Counted from the stretch's first letter, positions 1 through 12,700 are shown. The stretch: 64,000 nt of DNA from Biomphalaria glabrata (GCF_947242115.1 NC_074721.1:35127754-35191753), one strand, 5' to 3'. Program-made: numbers and translations. The notes: a model not told the origin generated them from the letters alone.

Positions 1-19
1 ACCACCTTATCAATCAATT

Positions 20-200
20 ATAATTTCTTTCTCTTGTTCGATATACCAAACACAATAAATAATTACAAATAGTTAATTAACTTCGTATTTATTTTTTTGT
101 TTTGTTTTGTTAATATCAAGAAATAAGTGTGCTAAATTTCAACTTGATCCGAGATTGGATGTGGGAGAAATAACGTATACTAACTTTTTACCAGACAGAC
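20..200 (-). repeat. Dispersed repeat family A (truncated)
   Basis: Reverse copy of a roughly 250-bp family recognised by the phrases TCTGTCTGTCTGGTAAAA, TACACGTTATTTCTCCCAC, AATCTCGGATCAAGTTGAAA and a run of TTAATTAAC. Boundaries are approximate. Confidence 0.6.
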
Positions 201-315
201 AAACAGACATAGAGTTGATAAAAGCTTTGTAAAATGATGCAAGCTGAAGACACACCATACTTGAGAAGTGTGGCCAACTAATTTAAAACTTAGAATTTTC
301 AAAAGTACGACTGAC

Positions 316-1429
316 CGCTGTAAAGACTCTCTTCCAGAACGTGCAGCCAGCTTTAGGAACGTAACAGTAGATGACCCCTGACTTGTGAGTGAACACGCCA
401 TGGACTTTACCACTGACCAATGTAGTCTGACAGACTTTTTCAACACGTCTTCGGCGACTTAGTATTTCTTGGGTTGATGTGCTGTTTGCGCTATCTGTCG
501 ATATCCATCTGTTCACAGTCGCATTCTGGGATACTGATGCGTTAAAATGTGGGATTGTAGGTAGATCCTCCTTGTGCAAAGAAACAGATTTCGCAGCTTC
601 AATTTGTTGAACAATGTTCTGGTTCTTCTGCCCATCTAGTTTAAAATATTAGAGTTTTTATTTTGTTGGTATCCAATGTTTACAGATGTGGAAATATGTA
701 AAGATAAACAATATTATTAAAATATTATTCGGCATAGCACGGTCAGTAAACAGTTAGAAGTAGCGCAGAATGAACCAGTAAGGGATTTGGGTAATCATTG
801 TAAATATAAGTCTTGTCTTCGAGTCCGAACATTAGTGAGGAATACAGTATTTCCCGTGGCTGCGCAGCCTCAGCTGTGACCTACATATTTTGCCACATCC
901 AGGGCAAGCATTGTATATAAGAACAAATGATATGCAAAAAGAATGTAAAAATTTTAATAGCTCATGGTCATCTGTCGCTTGATTCATAGAGTTGTGGGGG
1001 TTGTAGGGGCATGCAACATCAGGGGGGGACCAAGAGTTTGATGGACGTTTTATTATCTCAAAAAAAAAAACACACAATTCACACTCCTAAGACTTCAGCG
1101 TGAATTTTCTTGATTACCTGCTCTTTAACTTTTGGTTACCTCACGTAGAATAAACAAGAAAGTGGACATGAAAATACAGCTAACAGTTGATACAGTTGGA
1201 GGGATACAAGAATAATGTCGGCGCCGCGTCAGATTACTGCGATTGTTGGATTATGAAGTGTCGGACTATCAAGAGTTAACTGTAAAGAAATGTACATACC
1301 AACGGAGATATTCCGTTTGACCAGCAGCCACTTACCATTGAAAGAAACGTGGATGTAAAGGACGACAGCAGTGACCAGTACAATGAATGTACACCTGATA
1401 GAGGTACGTGTGACTGTGACCCTTGTCAT
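316..1429 (-). CDS. Carbohydrate sulfotransferase copy B, exons 1-2 only (gene runs off left edge)
   Basis: Partial gene of the HNK-1/chondroitin-type carbohydrate sulfotransferase family (Sulfotransfer_2), type II Golgi enzymes that move sulfate from PAPS to sugar chains. Exon 1 is 1429-1300: a start ATG, then a hydrophobic signal-anchor (FIVLVTAVVLYI), ending in phase 1 at a GTATGT donor. Exon 2 is 635-316: it carries RRRRVEKVCQTT and the 5'-phosphosulfate-binding loop VPKAGCTFWKRVF, ending in phase 0 at a GTCAGT donor. The two exons give 150 residues without a stop. Compared with copy A, exon 2 starts 19 codons later: the old acceptor position near 698 reads AC instead of AG, and a CTAG acceptor at 637-636 restores exactly the right frame. 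The catalytic 3'-binding region must lie left of base 1. Whether the gene is active cannot be told from the window. Confidence 0.8.
840..1075 (-). mobile_element. LINE-type zinc-finger fragment in intron of sulfotransferase B
   Basis: Translation of the minus strand ends with CPGCGKICRSQLRLRSHGKYC. This C2HC-type C-terminal finger resembles the one at the end of several snail non-LTR retrotransposon proteins, and a similar one occurs at 34,100-34,200. It is short and decayed. The other intron sequence resembles parts of copy A's first intron (near 12,360-12,530). Confidence 0.4.
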
Positions 1430-1464
1430 GCTTAGCCAACAGCTGAAATAGATAGTCGTTTTTA

Positions 1465-1715
1465 TTACAAAGCTTATATCAAGTTACTCTGTCTGTCTCT
1501 CTGTCTGTCTGGTAAAAAGTTTGTACACGTTATTTCTTCCACACCCAATCTCGGTTCAAGTTAAAACTTTTCAAAATTATTTCTTGTACCTGACAAAACT
1601 AAATTTAAAAAAAGCAATAACCAATTAGTTAGTTAATTAATGGCAACAAGGGAAAGAAATTGTATTTGACTGATTGGCGGTATAAGTTGAATTAATCCCC
1701 TTTAAACGTAAATAT
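1465..1715 (+). repeat. Dispersed repeat family A
   Basis: Plus-strand copy with the CTGTCTGTCTGGTAAAAAGT start and the TTAGTTAATTAATGG middle. It lies just upstream of the sulfotransferase B start codon. Confidence 0.65.
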
Positions 1716-1756
1716 ATAATATATATAAACTACTAAAAAAATTATTGAATTTAGTA

Positions 1757-2395
1757 TCAAATTACTTACGCTACAACACAGTGCTAATTTGAATCAACGC
1801 AAGTCCAGATAGAGGAGAATCTTTAACAAATCCATATTTTATTTTCATAGTAGAATTATATAGACGTAGATAGTGACAGAAAGAACGAGAGAGAGAGAGA
1901 GAGAAAAAAAAGATAACAAAGTCACTCTAGTCGTAGTAATGTGAACAAATCTATACATCATGGTAACATCAGTTTGTCTTCATTGAGTTTAGTATCGATT
2001 TGCAAGGAATTATATATAGAACTTCAAAGAAATGACTAAGACATTGCTTATAACACTTATTCAACAACACAAATCCTCACTTGAAATTTATGACACAAAC
2101 ACACACACACAGACAGATATACTAAGACACAGACACACACGTGCACACACACACACGTGCACACACACACACACACAGATATACAGAGACACAGACACAC
2201 ACGTGCACACACACACACACACACGCACAAACTTTTCAAGGACACAAAAATGTGTAACTATCGACATCTCCCTATCTCTCTATCATTTTACAACGCGCCT
2301 CGTCGCAACGCTGTTACAGCAAAAGCTCAATGATAACAGGAGCATGAACTTGAAAGGAATTACATCTAGCATCAGCCGGCTTCCTTTTTTTTTTT
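1757..2395. repeat. Long segment duplicated at 21755-22375
   Basis: Collinear with 21755-22375: both contain ATCAAATT then CTTACGCTACAACACAG, CCAAGTCCAGATAGA, AGAAAGAAC, a CA microsatellite, then GCGCCTCGTCGCAACGC and ATGATAACAGGAGCATGAAC. No coding exon is visible. It may be an unnamed mobile element or an old segmental copy. Confidence 0.65.
2096..2230. repeat. CA-rich microsatellite
   Basis: Mixed (CA)n with GTGCACAC interruptions; open frames across it on both strands are by-products. Confidence 0.9.
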
Positions 2396-2397
2396 TT

Positions 2398-2885
2398 TAC
2401 TAAGCATATATCAATTCACTCTGTCTGGTAAAAAGTGTGTACACGTTATTTCCCCCCACACCCCAATCTCGGATCAAGTGGAAATTTAAGCACACTTATT
2501 TCTTGTGCCTGACAAAACAAGAATCAATTTAAAAAAATTAACCAATTAGTTAACCGACTATCGTTAATTAATTATTTTGTTTGGTATCAAACATGGGAAA
2601 GAAATAGTACTTGACAAATGTGGAGATATAAGATGAATTATTCCCTTATATTTGTTGTCGCTTAAAAGTTTAAAACTAACAATAGATAAATATAAAAATT
2701 ATGCTTTCTTAAGCACTTCGCCGGCACAGTGGTTAGCTTATTGGCCTAAGGAGGCTTGAGCCTTAGAATGCTGATTGAAGTCGTGCAACTTTATAAAATG
2801 CATTTAAAAAGCGATAACCCAACTGGTCCAGACAAGTGATAGCTTCATAGCGCATTGAAAAACTAAAAGCCTGAAATTTCGCAGT
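2398..2885 (+). repeat. Composite SINE-like element (family A plus tRNA-like part)
   Basis: Family A (2398-2680) followed by CGCCGGCACAGTGGTTAGC, a tRNA A-box-like stretch, then GGTCCAGACAAGTGAT and CATTGAAAAACTAAAAGC. The same order recurs at 60200-60740 and, reversed, at 24650-25050 and 8235-8590, so it is one element. Confidence 0.6.
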
Positions 2886-3127
2886 CAAATTTAAATTTAA
2901 GTAGATGAAATTGAGGAGTTACTGAACTTTGGAACTTGAAGCTTCTTGTCACGTCCCTTTGTTCAGCAAAATTCTATTTTTAGGTGAACTAACATTTACT
3001 GTGTAGGGAAATAGCTGGTCGTTTGGCTAGACATGTGACACCCTTGTTGATAATATTCACATTAGAAATAGTTTATAGATAAGTTGTTTATCATCTGCCA
3101 AATGGAATTTTTTTGTTTCTATTAGAC

Positions 3128-3225
3128 GTATTGGAGATTTTCATACATGACGGAAAAACTATAAATAGCTCGCTTTTTGGTGCATCCGGTGTACGAGATA
3201 AAGGAAGTGTTGATGAGCTATCCTT
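3128..3225 (+). repeat. TATA-containing module, also at 57582-57672
   Basis: Shares ATTGGAGAT, TTCATACATG, GAAAAACTATAAATAGCT and GTGTAC with the second copy. The CTATAAATAG core looks like a TATA box, but no gene follows here. Confidence 0.45.
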
Positions 3226-3355
3226 TTTTCCAATGGTGTATGATGGTGCAGTTGTAGCACTGCAGAATCAACTTTTCTGAATTCTTGTGTTTGTAGCACA
3301 AAATAATTTCGAAAAAGAGAAAGCATTAGACTTTCTTCTATGACTTACACGTTAT

Positions 3356-3458
3356 TTAACCCTTAAAATGCGTGTGGTATATTAGCTTCAAAACATCAGA
3401 ATTGTAATTCCATTTGGTATGCACTCATTGTAAAACAGCTCAGCACTTTAAGGGTTAA
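3356..3458 (+). mobile_element. TTAA-flanked palindromic MITE, type 1
   Basis: Starts TTAACCCTTA and ends TAAGGGTTAA. Relatives at 13386-13485 (opposite orientation) and 37761-37863. TTAA ends suggest a piggyBac-like target choice. Confidence 0.65.
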
Positions 3459-3859
3459 AAACAAATCACTAACTAGCGATAATAAAAGAACAAAGCACAG
3501 CAGCCATTGCAATCAGGTTTTGTTAAAAGTATATTCTTTTTTTTTTTTAATTAAGTTGGCAACATCGAAGTTGAATCATTACATGATATCGACTATCACT
3601 TGGACAATCCAACTGTAAGGTCACCTATTCGAAGAATTCAGCTCAACTTCACTTGTTGTAAGAGTCCAGCCACCTGTAATGAGTACCTGAAATTAATTGG
3701 GGGAAATTGAATAGGATTGGTCGTTGTGCTGGCCACATGAAACTGTAAACATCGTCTGCACACTGGCCCCTAGAGTTTTAAAATGGTATCTTAAATAACC
3801 TAACCGGGCTTATGGATTGTAAACAAAAAAAAATTTTAGGGTGAAAAGAATTAAATTGA

Positions 3860-4400
3860 GGAACTGTCATCAGACCATACTTTTCGATCACACAAGGAAA
3901 ACATATTTATTGCCTCATGTGAAGGCAAAAAAGGGAGCTCTATGCTTGCATGTTTCATTGTATTGTTGATTCAATAATATGCCATGTCCTCCTTTTACAA
4001 CTTCCCCACACTTTTGTCATCAGTGTATATATAACAATGAGATGCCCTTGTACCTTAGCGAACTGATTACTCCATATGTCCCCCAGAGAGCCCTGCGCTC
4101 AATGGACTCAACGCTTTTAGTGGTGCCACGTTTCTCCCTCAAAAGCTACGGTCTGCGGACTTTTTCAGTTCACGGACCAAAGGTCTGGAACTCACTCCCC
4201 ATTGATCTCAGATAGACAACATGTTACACCACTTTTAAGAAGAACATTAAGACCTACGTGTTGAAAACGTTTTTATTAATTAATTGTCATATTAGCTGTC
4301 GTGTTTTGTGTTTGTAATGTTATTGCAGTGCCTTGAGCATACATTAAATAAAGAGCGCTTTCTAAATAAAATCGTTATTATTATTATTATTATTATTATT
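3860..4400 (+). mobile_element. CR1/L2-like LINE 3' end
   Basis: A frame around 3979-4215 reads LRSMDSTLLVVPR then YGLRTFSVHGPKVWNSLP, the usual C-terminus of CR1/L2-type reverse transcriptase proteins; it continues upstream past a stop. The copy ends in a polyadenylation-like AATAAAATCG and an (ATT)n tail at 4371-4400. Confidence 0.65.
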
Positions 4401-4416
4401 ACTCATAGTAGGTAAA

Positions 4417-4530
4417 TACTCCTATATGGTTGTGAAAGGTGGACACTGAATGCTGAGGCTGAACGAAGAATTCAAGCCTTTGAGGGTGAATGCTAGAGAA
4501 AAATGCTGGCTATCATGCCAGAGTTCAGAG
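4417..4530 (+). mobile_element. LINE reverse-transcriptase fragment
   Basis: Plus-strand translation gives LLYGCERWTLNAEAERRIQAF, except for that run nothing is conserved; the LLYGCExWTL block is typical of non-LTR reverse transcriptases. It follows the (ATT)n tail of the LINE ending at 4400. Confidence 0.55.
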
Positions 4531-5282
4531 TTTAAGCTTTGGCTCGTTGCCAGAGCCCTTGACATACAATGTACACCTTCCTGTTTAATAATAAATAAGT
4601 GACGAGATCAAATCAATAGAATATTTAATGTGAAATTATTTACATTGAATACAGGGAGGACATGGTACATGACGGAATTGACTTGACTTGGTTCCTGTGG
4701 CTCGCTAGGGGGTTGATTGATTACTCTATTCCAATTAATTAATACTTGCTTAGTTACTCAAACAGGAACAATCACAACTTGATACACTTTAACTCCAACT
4801 CAGGTATCCATGGAAATGCAAATAATAATTTAATACTTAATAAGCACACAATATATTAACTGTCAGTAAATAATACATAAGCACCAGTCCAGGAAGCGAC
4901 TGTCCAACCTTCCTGGACCGGGAGCAGGACCTCACTAAACTAACACACTCTCTCTTACATTCAACGAAGACTTAACCATTCAGTTCACAACATGTGCAAG
5001 ACTGTTTACATTCACAGCCTGGGAATACATATACATGGGGATATAACTGTCATACCAAAGTATCAAACTAACATTCACTCTTATCATAGAATTCCCTGAC
5101 AAACAATATCACAAATATTGTAATGTAGTTATTATGTTAATACTTAAATCAGCTTTTTGCATCTTCAGTCCTACAAGCTCAACACAACATATTCAGTAAG
5201 TAGTTACAGTGAAATAAACGTACAACACTGGCCCACTGCTGGCCATTGTGTAGACTCAATCTACAACCCCATCACTAGCTCC
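4531..5282. other. No gene recognised
   Basis: AT-rich sequence downstream of LINE fragments. No convincing exon, RNA gene or repeat partner inside the window was found. Confidence 0.5.
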
Positions 5283-5290
5283 CTGTAGGG

Positions 5291-5469
5291 CAGCGGTTCT
5301 CAACCTTTTATGCTCGGCGACCCTTTTTACAATCCACCACTCTGCCGCGACCCCTCCCCACACACACACACATACAGCAATAGAAGAGTAGACAATTTTC
5401 GATGGTCTTAGGCGACCCCTGGCAAATCGTCATTCAAGGTGGTCGCGATCCACAGGCTGAGAACCCCTG
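5291..5469 (-). mobile_element. hAT-type MITE, copy 1
   Basis: Ends CAGCGGTTCTCAACC and GCTGAGAACCCCTG are inverted repeats. It is flanked by a perfect 8-bp target duplication CTGTAGGG (5283-5290 and 5470-5477). The inside includes AGGCGACCCCTGGCAAATCG, the reverse of the same words in copy 2. Confidence 0.88.
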
Positions 5470-5558
5470 CTGTAGGGACACAAGAAAAACAAAGTGGAAA
5501 ATCTAGTCTACCAAACTATGACAGCAAAACAACTGCGAAATGCAGTAATGCTTTAGAT

Positions 5559-5758
5559 CAGGGGTTCTCAACCTGTGGGTCGCGACCCCCTTGGGGGTCG
5601 ATTGACGATTTGCCAGGGGGTCGCCTAAGACCATCGAAAATATGGATTGTTATTGTCTACTCTTCTATTGCTGTGTGTGTGCGTGTGGGTGGGAGTCGCT
5701 GCAGAGTGGGGAATAGTAAAAAAAGGGGTCGCCGAGTTTAAAAGGTTGAGAACTGCTG
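5559..5758 (+). mobile_element. hAT-type MITE, copy 2
   Basis: Starts CAGGGGTTCTCAACCTG and ends GTTGAGAACTGCTG. It has a perfect 8-bp target duplication CTTTAGAT (5551-5558 and 5759-5766). Same family as 5291-5469, opposite orientation, 89 bp away. Confidence 0.9.
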
Positions 5759-5766
5759 CTTTAGAT

Positions 5767-6330
5767 ACTCACCCTAAACAAGGGTAAACAGATAAAGCAC
5801 AAAGAAACGTTACAGAGACTACCAAACCAACATCATCACAATGAAAGAAGCTCCAGAAACTAAAAAGCAATGCAAACAAAGAAGGTGCGTTAAAAAATTG
5901 TGCACATAAAAGGAATAGGTGCTAGAATAATATAACATTACACACAGACATTCCCCTTAGTTCTTACAAAGTATGGACCAATTGTCGTATCGCAAACTGA
6001 TAGAAAATTCAGAACAATTTCAAGGAAACAAAAACTAAAAATTCTGTTAGATATATTTCATTAAGATCTAAAAGAACAATTTTAAAGAAAAATCCCCAAC
6101 GACGCCTTATACCAAAGCATCAGCACTAAACAACTTAACTTTTTTTTTAAATTACAAGCTACCAACCTATCATATTTAAAAGTAAGTATCACAACATTAG
6201 TGATAATAAAAATGAATGTAACATTATAACATAAAACGCACTGACATATCAGATACCAGGAAAAAGGCAAATGAGTTTGTACTTTTACAAGTCAACATTA
6301 TGAGAGAAGAACTCTTCAATACTGAAAGCT
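5767..6330. other. No gene recognised
   Basis: AT-rich intergenic DNA. The small open frame at 6082-6270 on the minus strand has no recognisable domain. Confidence 0.45.
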
Positions 6331-6379
6331 GAGATGGTTAGGTCATACATAATATAAGACATGCCTCACTATCTAAAGT

Positions 6380-6605
6380 CATTCTTCAAGGTACAGTGAA
6401 ATGAACACGTAGAAAGGGTCGTCCAAAGAAAAAAGCTGGCTGTACAATGGAATTGAATGGACCGGCCACTCTCTTGATATCTTGCTAGGAACAGCTGCTG
6501 ACCGTGAAAAGTGCAGGGATTCGGTAGCGGGAACTGTCACAGCACCCCAAGACGAAAGTGAAGGGACAGATGAGAGATGAGATGAAAATTGCTGGATTGT
6601 CACAA
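6380..6605 (+). mobile_element. Decayed LINE ORF2 C-terminal fragment
   Basis: CTTCAAGGTACAGTG, then RKGRPKK-like codons, GAATGGACCGGCC and a CACCCCAAGACG block parallel the copies at 31622-31830 and, reversed, 33185-33395. Several stops interrupt it. It lies directly downstream of the sulfotransferase A stop. Confidence 0.45.
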
Positions 6606-6734
6606 GCATAGCGAGTCTTGAGAAGGCAAACTCAGAGAACAGAATGGACTACAGAGATACACGTTTCTGAAGTGTGTTCCCTTTATCTCTCGTCTAAAGT
6701 GTACTTTCATTACGCACACATGTACCATGAACGC

Positions 6735-9700
6735 TCAAGTGTGTGTCTGGTTACTGTTCAGGTTTGTATATGTCTGTGTCAGGTCACTGTTATAAAGAAA
6801 TGAATACATGGAATCTCTCATGTCTTCGTATCCAAACAGTTGAAAGTCCGTCTTGTATTTAATCATCAGATTTTCGAACAGGTATTTGGGAAGAGTTTGA
6901 TAGACTTGCGCTTGAAAGCGTTCGCGAGCTGACACCATGAGTTCAGCTTTGCCGAGTCCTGACTCTCTCGCTCTACGGACCTGGGCGATCAGATTGTTTT
7001 TAATGGCGCTCTCTGCTAAAGTATCGTCTGGCACGATGTATGTCATTTCTGGGTCGATGTAACCTTTCCACTGGAATGTCTGCCATAACCTGTACGCCAG
7101 TTCCCTTAAAGTTATGCAAGAACGGTAAAACATGTAGACTTCTATTTCCTTGATCCTCTCGAAGTGATAATTGATCAGCGTATCCATTTCAAGCTCTACC
7201 TGTGAAATATATCACACACATTAATACAAGCGATCTTTACCACGCAAGTTAAGATTTAAACCGGTGTCCCTCACATCCTCACAATATTCTGTGCACCGGA
7301 TACACCAAAACAATATCTATTTATAATTTTTCCGCCTCAGAGGAAAACCTATAATTATTAAAACAACAATATTTATTCAAAAGTTTATTCACCTTAAAAA
7401 TTACGTGATTGCACAAGTTATATATGTAGTGAAGTTAAAAATATTGTTATAGTCACATGAAAAGGTTAGACTATTGTAAAAAAAAAAAAAAAGATGCCCA
7501 AAAATTAAATCATAAAGGATTAAAGAGAAAATTTGAAACATGATTAACCTATACCTACCTTTTTTTTTGGAACATGATTAATCTTTTCTTAATTACTTGA
7601 CAAAATAATGATACTGTTTGTGAAATGTGAGAACTTACAAATAAACATTAAATAAAAAAATAATAAGCCCACAAAAGAGGCTGGGGGGGCCCAAAAAGGA
7701 GGTCTGAAAGGGAAACTTTACTTTATGTAACTGTATGCTGTGTTTATAGTTAGTCTTATATACTTCATATGTAAGTTGAGGATGAATTGAAATGTATGTT
7801 ATTTTATTTCCCATGTGCAGGTCTGTAGTCTACAATAAAAGATTTGAGTCGGCCTACAAGTTCTCAAAAAACACTTGGTCTGTCGGAATTTGATATTTAA
7901 CTCCTTGATAGTAATTGGACAATGATTCTCAGAGGTAGGTTTCCAACCCAAAGGTTATAAGGCCCCTAAAAAAATTGCTGCTGCTTTACTGTTGATTTGT
8001 TAGGGAATGTATACTGACATTGTTAGATATGGCTGTCGTTGGAGACAACGAACAATCTTAAGTGTCAGGAATCACATTTAATATTGGGGTAGATGTGGCT
8101 GGGTGGCTAAGCGCTTGGCTTCCGAACCTGGGGTCCTGGGTTAGAATATCGGTGAAGACTGTGATTTTGAAATTCGGGATTCTTAGGGCGCCCCTTAGTC
8201 GACACAGTTCTAATGGGTACCTGAATTTAGCATCCTCAATACGCTATGATACCATCACGTGACTAGACCAGTTGTGACGAGAGAGAAGAGAAGGAGGTAT
8301 CTTGGTAAATATTGACATGATCGTTTTTTACATGCATAAAAAAAAATTCACTTAGGGCTCAAGATTCATTAAGGGGAATAATACCACCACATTTGTCTAG
8401 TTCGATTTCTTTCCTTTTTTAAGGATACCAAACAAAATAATTAGTTACCAATAGTTAATTATTATTTTTTTACTGATTCTTTTTGTTGTCAGGTAAAAGA
8501 AATAATTTAGCAATTTTCCAGCTTAATTTGAGGGAGAAATGACCAATACAAACATTTTACCAGAGTGAGCTGATATAACTTTGTAAAAAAAAAAAGGACA
8601 GTATAATCGCTTGAGGCGTAACAATGCCACAAAGGCTCATTTAGAATTGGAAGTAAAAGTTCCCCTTTTAGACCTTGATAGGGCGGATGATGTAAAGGTC
8701 ATCCGTTTCTGTGGCCTACGGTTAACAAGGGAGTCATGTGGCCAGCACAACAACTAACCGCCTTTACTTTCCCCCAACTATTGTCAGTTACCCATTAGAG
8801 CTGGGTGGACTCAGAGGCGCCCGAAGATCTTGAAATTAAAGTCACGAGGATTCGAACCCCGGATCCCGGTTCGGAAGTTAAGCGCTTTATCACACAGCCA
8901 CCGCGCTTCCTGAATTTGAAGTGCTTGAAAAAAAAACACCTATTTATGCATTTCTTATTGGGTTTAAATTCTTTCTTTCGATGGCACTCATACGCAAGTA
9001 GGAGTAAAATGACACTTGGGCATTACCATGGGGCGTCCCTGTTTCGGCATCCTCTTGTAATCTCGCCATAAAAAATAGTCCCCTTTAACGAAAGGGTGTC
9101 TTACCCGTCACATCTTTCAAATAAGTAGTTTGTTTATACTAACTAGTTTATGACCTTATAATATATGTATAGAGTTTTACTATAAAAGATGACCTGTTTG
9201 TTTTGGTCCATGCCGTTTAAAATGTGTCCCATTTCCATCTTGGCAAGAATGGGTTTCACATCTTGGCTGAAACTTTCCAGGTGCACTATGTGGGTAGCTT
9301 TGAAAGCGCAAGGATTGCAGATTTGATGGATAGGCGTCCAATGTGGTTCCTGCCTTTGAAAACTTCCTTCGACAAACTCGGCAAATGTCAAATACTTGGC
9401 ACACATTCTCTCTGAGCATGTCGAGTAAGATTGCCCAGTTCTCTGGAATTTGGATGCCATCTGCTCGAAATGCTTCCGGAGAAAATCAGAGCTACATTCC
9501 CTTCGACCTCTCTGAATTTCTTTTGCCTCGAAGGACCAGAAATCTGGCAGATATACTTTGTCCAGGTAGGAGGCCAGCAGACGAGAAAAAGGGTCCCTGA
9601 CGACCAACAGCCTTGTGGGATACGCGGTTTCATTGTGGGCAGACGAATAATTTTCGCCCTTTCCAAACTGACTATGAACAATGTTCCTTGATATGGAAAA

Positions 9701-12700
9701 TGGATCTTGGCCGTTCCCAAAACCTGCCTATAGAGAGACCAAACAAAAACAATGATTAAGAACTAAAATTTCGGAATAAGAATGTGATATAAATAAAAGT
9801 CGAATTATACAAACTGCGTTGAACTAGTTACACTTAGAACTAATTATGAGCACATTTTCATTTGTATCAGGTGAATTTTGAATTAATTGTTTGTATCGTA
9901 GAGATGACCAAGACATGAGATACTGGGAATTGATTTGTTTAGATTTGCATTAGCCAGAAGTTTATTGAATTGTACTTTACTTTTTTTTATTCGCTGTCGA
10001 CAAGTTTGTTTTTTTTTTTTTTTTTTTTTTTTTTTGCTTTTTTTTTTTTGCTTTATAGCCAGAGACTCCAATATTTAAATGACATTCATCTATTATTGTT
10101 TCAAAAATTTGACCAAAAAAATCTGGGTTGGCTGTAACCTTCAAATTGACATATATTAAACTTATATATATGAGTCATTTCAAGTGAATATCTAAAGGCT
10201 ACACTTTTTAAATTTCCTTTTCCACTTTTACAAATCTATACAACGAGAATGCATATTTAAAAAAAAACAACTATATGTACCAAATCAAGAATAGATGTTA
10301 TCACCTTTTGTTACCTTTGATAACAAAAAATTATTTTTTACCATAATGATTAACAAAACATTAGCTGTTCAAGCTGTTCAAGCTGTTAAAGCTATCTTGT
10401 GATAACAATGGATGTTTTGGTATTTATTACTGATTTTCAAGCTGTAATGAATGTTACAACATAACCAGCCTTTTATAAACCTTATCATTGTATCTTTACT
10501 ATTGCATTGATAATATTAGTCAACAATATAGGATACATATTCCACAGACATAACTTTATAGTAGCATCAAAATCTCTTTTGCTATCATTTTCAAAGCTGG
10601 TTCTTTGAAGTATGCGTGTTTGGCTTTATTCACTTTACAACTAACAACCAAGTGAAAAAAACAATTTGCTACATCGTTGCCTCTATAGCCAAAAACTAAA
10701 CGGACCACCCTGAATTTAAAAAAAGTACAAGCTTATAACATAATCTGTATATACAATTCTCTACGTCACTCAACCACGCGGGACAAGACGCACGCACTCC
10801 GACTCTTTAACCCTCGATAAAAAAGTCATGGAAAGATAACGCTTTTATTTCTGCAAGTCGAACTTTCGCGGTGACAGAGAGCGCGGTTCAGAAAAAAAAA
10901 GACTTGGGAGGGGGGAGAACAAGTAATCTATAAATAGTTCTCTACGTCGCTCAACCACCCACTCCATTTGGACAACTGTGTCTTTCAGGAAGTGTTCAAC
11001 CGTCACTAACTAGTGCGTATGCTACGTCGCGGGTCGGCTCGTAATTAAGATTGCTTGAAGACACCCCATATTTGAAAGTTCTGGCCAACCCACTAGAGAA
11101 TCGACTAATTTAAAACTAACAGTAGAATTTTGAAAAGAACAACTAACCGCTGTAAAGACTCTCTTCCAGAAAGTGCAGCCAGCTTTGGGAACGTAACAGT
11201 AGATGACCCCTGACCTGTGAGTGAACACGCCATGAACTTCACCTCGTACCCATGTAGTCTGACAGACTTTTTCAACTCGTCTTCGGCGACTTAGTATTTC
11301 TTGGGTTGGGGTCCTGTTTGCGCGCTGCGTGAATACCCGCCTTTTCACTGAGCCACGGATAGGCACATTCTGGGCCACGGGCGAATTAGAATGTGGGATT
11401 GTTGGTGGATCCTCCTTGTGCACGCAAACAGATTTCACTGCTTCAATCTGACGAAGAATGTTCTGGTTCTCGTGCCCGTCTAGCTTGGTGGAGGTTTCAT
11501 TTTGTTGTCGCTCAAAGTTGCCAGATGTGGAAATATCTAAAGAAAAACAATTTTATAAAATATTACTCCGCCTAGCAGTAAACAGTCAGAGATAGCGCAG
11601 AACGAGCCAGTAAAGGGGCTGGGGTATCATTGTAAATTGATTGGCTCTTGAATGCAAATAAAAACAAAATGATATACAAATCACTGGCGGATCGGGAGGG
11701 GGGCGGGTCGGTAGTTGCGATCCAACCCTCACTCGACCGACCCACACCCTTTTCGCAGGGGAGGCGGTCGATTTGTGTACACAATAATTAATTTTCGTTA
11801 AGAATATGTAATAACTATTTATAATTTAAACAATTTATATCCTATGTCGCCCCCTTTCTTTGGGGTGGGGGCGTCATGGCATCTACCGCCCTCTCCCCCA
11901 GCTATAAGCCTTTGAGGTGAAGCGGGCTAATTTATGTGCAGCAATCCCAATTTGTAAACAAAACTACTGAAAAATCTATTTACTATATTGATATTTTAAA
12001 CCATATTTAGCATGTTGCTCCCTTCTCCTATGGTATATTGGCCGATTCTGTGAGGGGGAGGGGGTGATTACATATACTAGATATGTCTGACCCTAATCCT
12101 TCGGGAGGGGGGGGGTAGGAGTAGTTTGATCTACTGCAGAAATCATGGTTAGTGAACACAATTGATCTAAATATGCTACTTATTAATATTTGAACTGATT
12201 GGTATATTATGTTGGGTTGTCGTTACCAGGTTGAAGCTGGGAGTGGGAGAAGCGTAGGACATTTTTATTGGAGAAATTACATAATTTATGTATTAATAAC
12301 TAATAGCTAAAGGTTCTGGATCCGCTAGTAATGCAAATGTAATGCTGAAATTTAGGACAGCCATCTTGAGTCCTAGATTTATGGGGTTGTAGAATCATCC
12401 TGCATCAGGGGCGTCTCATTGTGGGAACATCCTGCATCAGTTGCGTCTCATTGTGGGAACATCCTGCATCAGGGGCGACTCAGAATTCACAATACTAAGT
12501 CTTCGGCGTGAGTTTGATTCCTGGCTTATGAAATCTTGGTCATCTTGCGGACAAGCTAAAATAATTGGCCTTAAGATAGAATTGACCCTTGATAGTCCAA
12601 CTATGACAGGACCAGAAGAACTTCAGATAGCCGAAGACGGATTACCAAAAGTTGACTGTACTCCAAAGAATCTAACCATATATGTCAAAGAAGTCTCTTC

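Noticed and set aside
2032-2403. His/Thr-rich 123-codon frame and its antisense partner
   Set aside because: Translation of a CA microsatellite.
9388-9720. 110-codon minus-strand frame starting at 9720
   Set aside because: Out of frame with the conserved RDPFSRLLASY exon; the true exon frame runs from 9727 to 9194.
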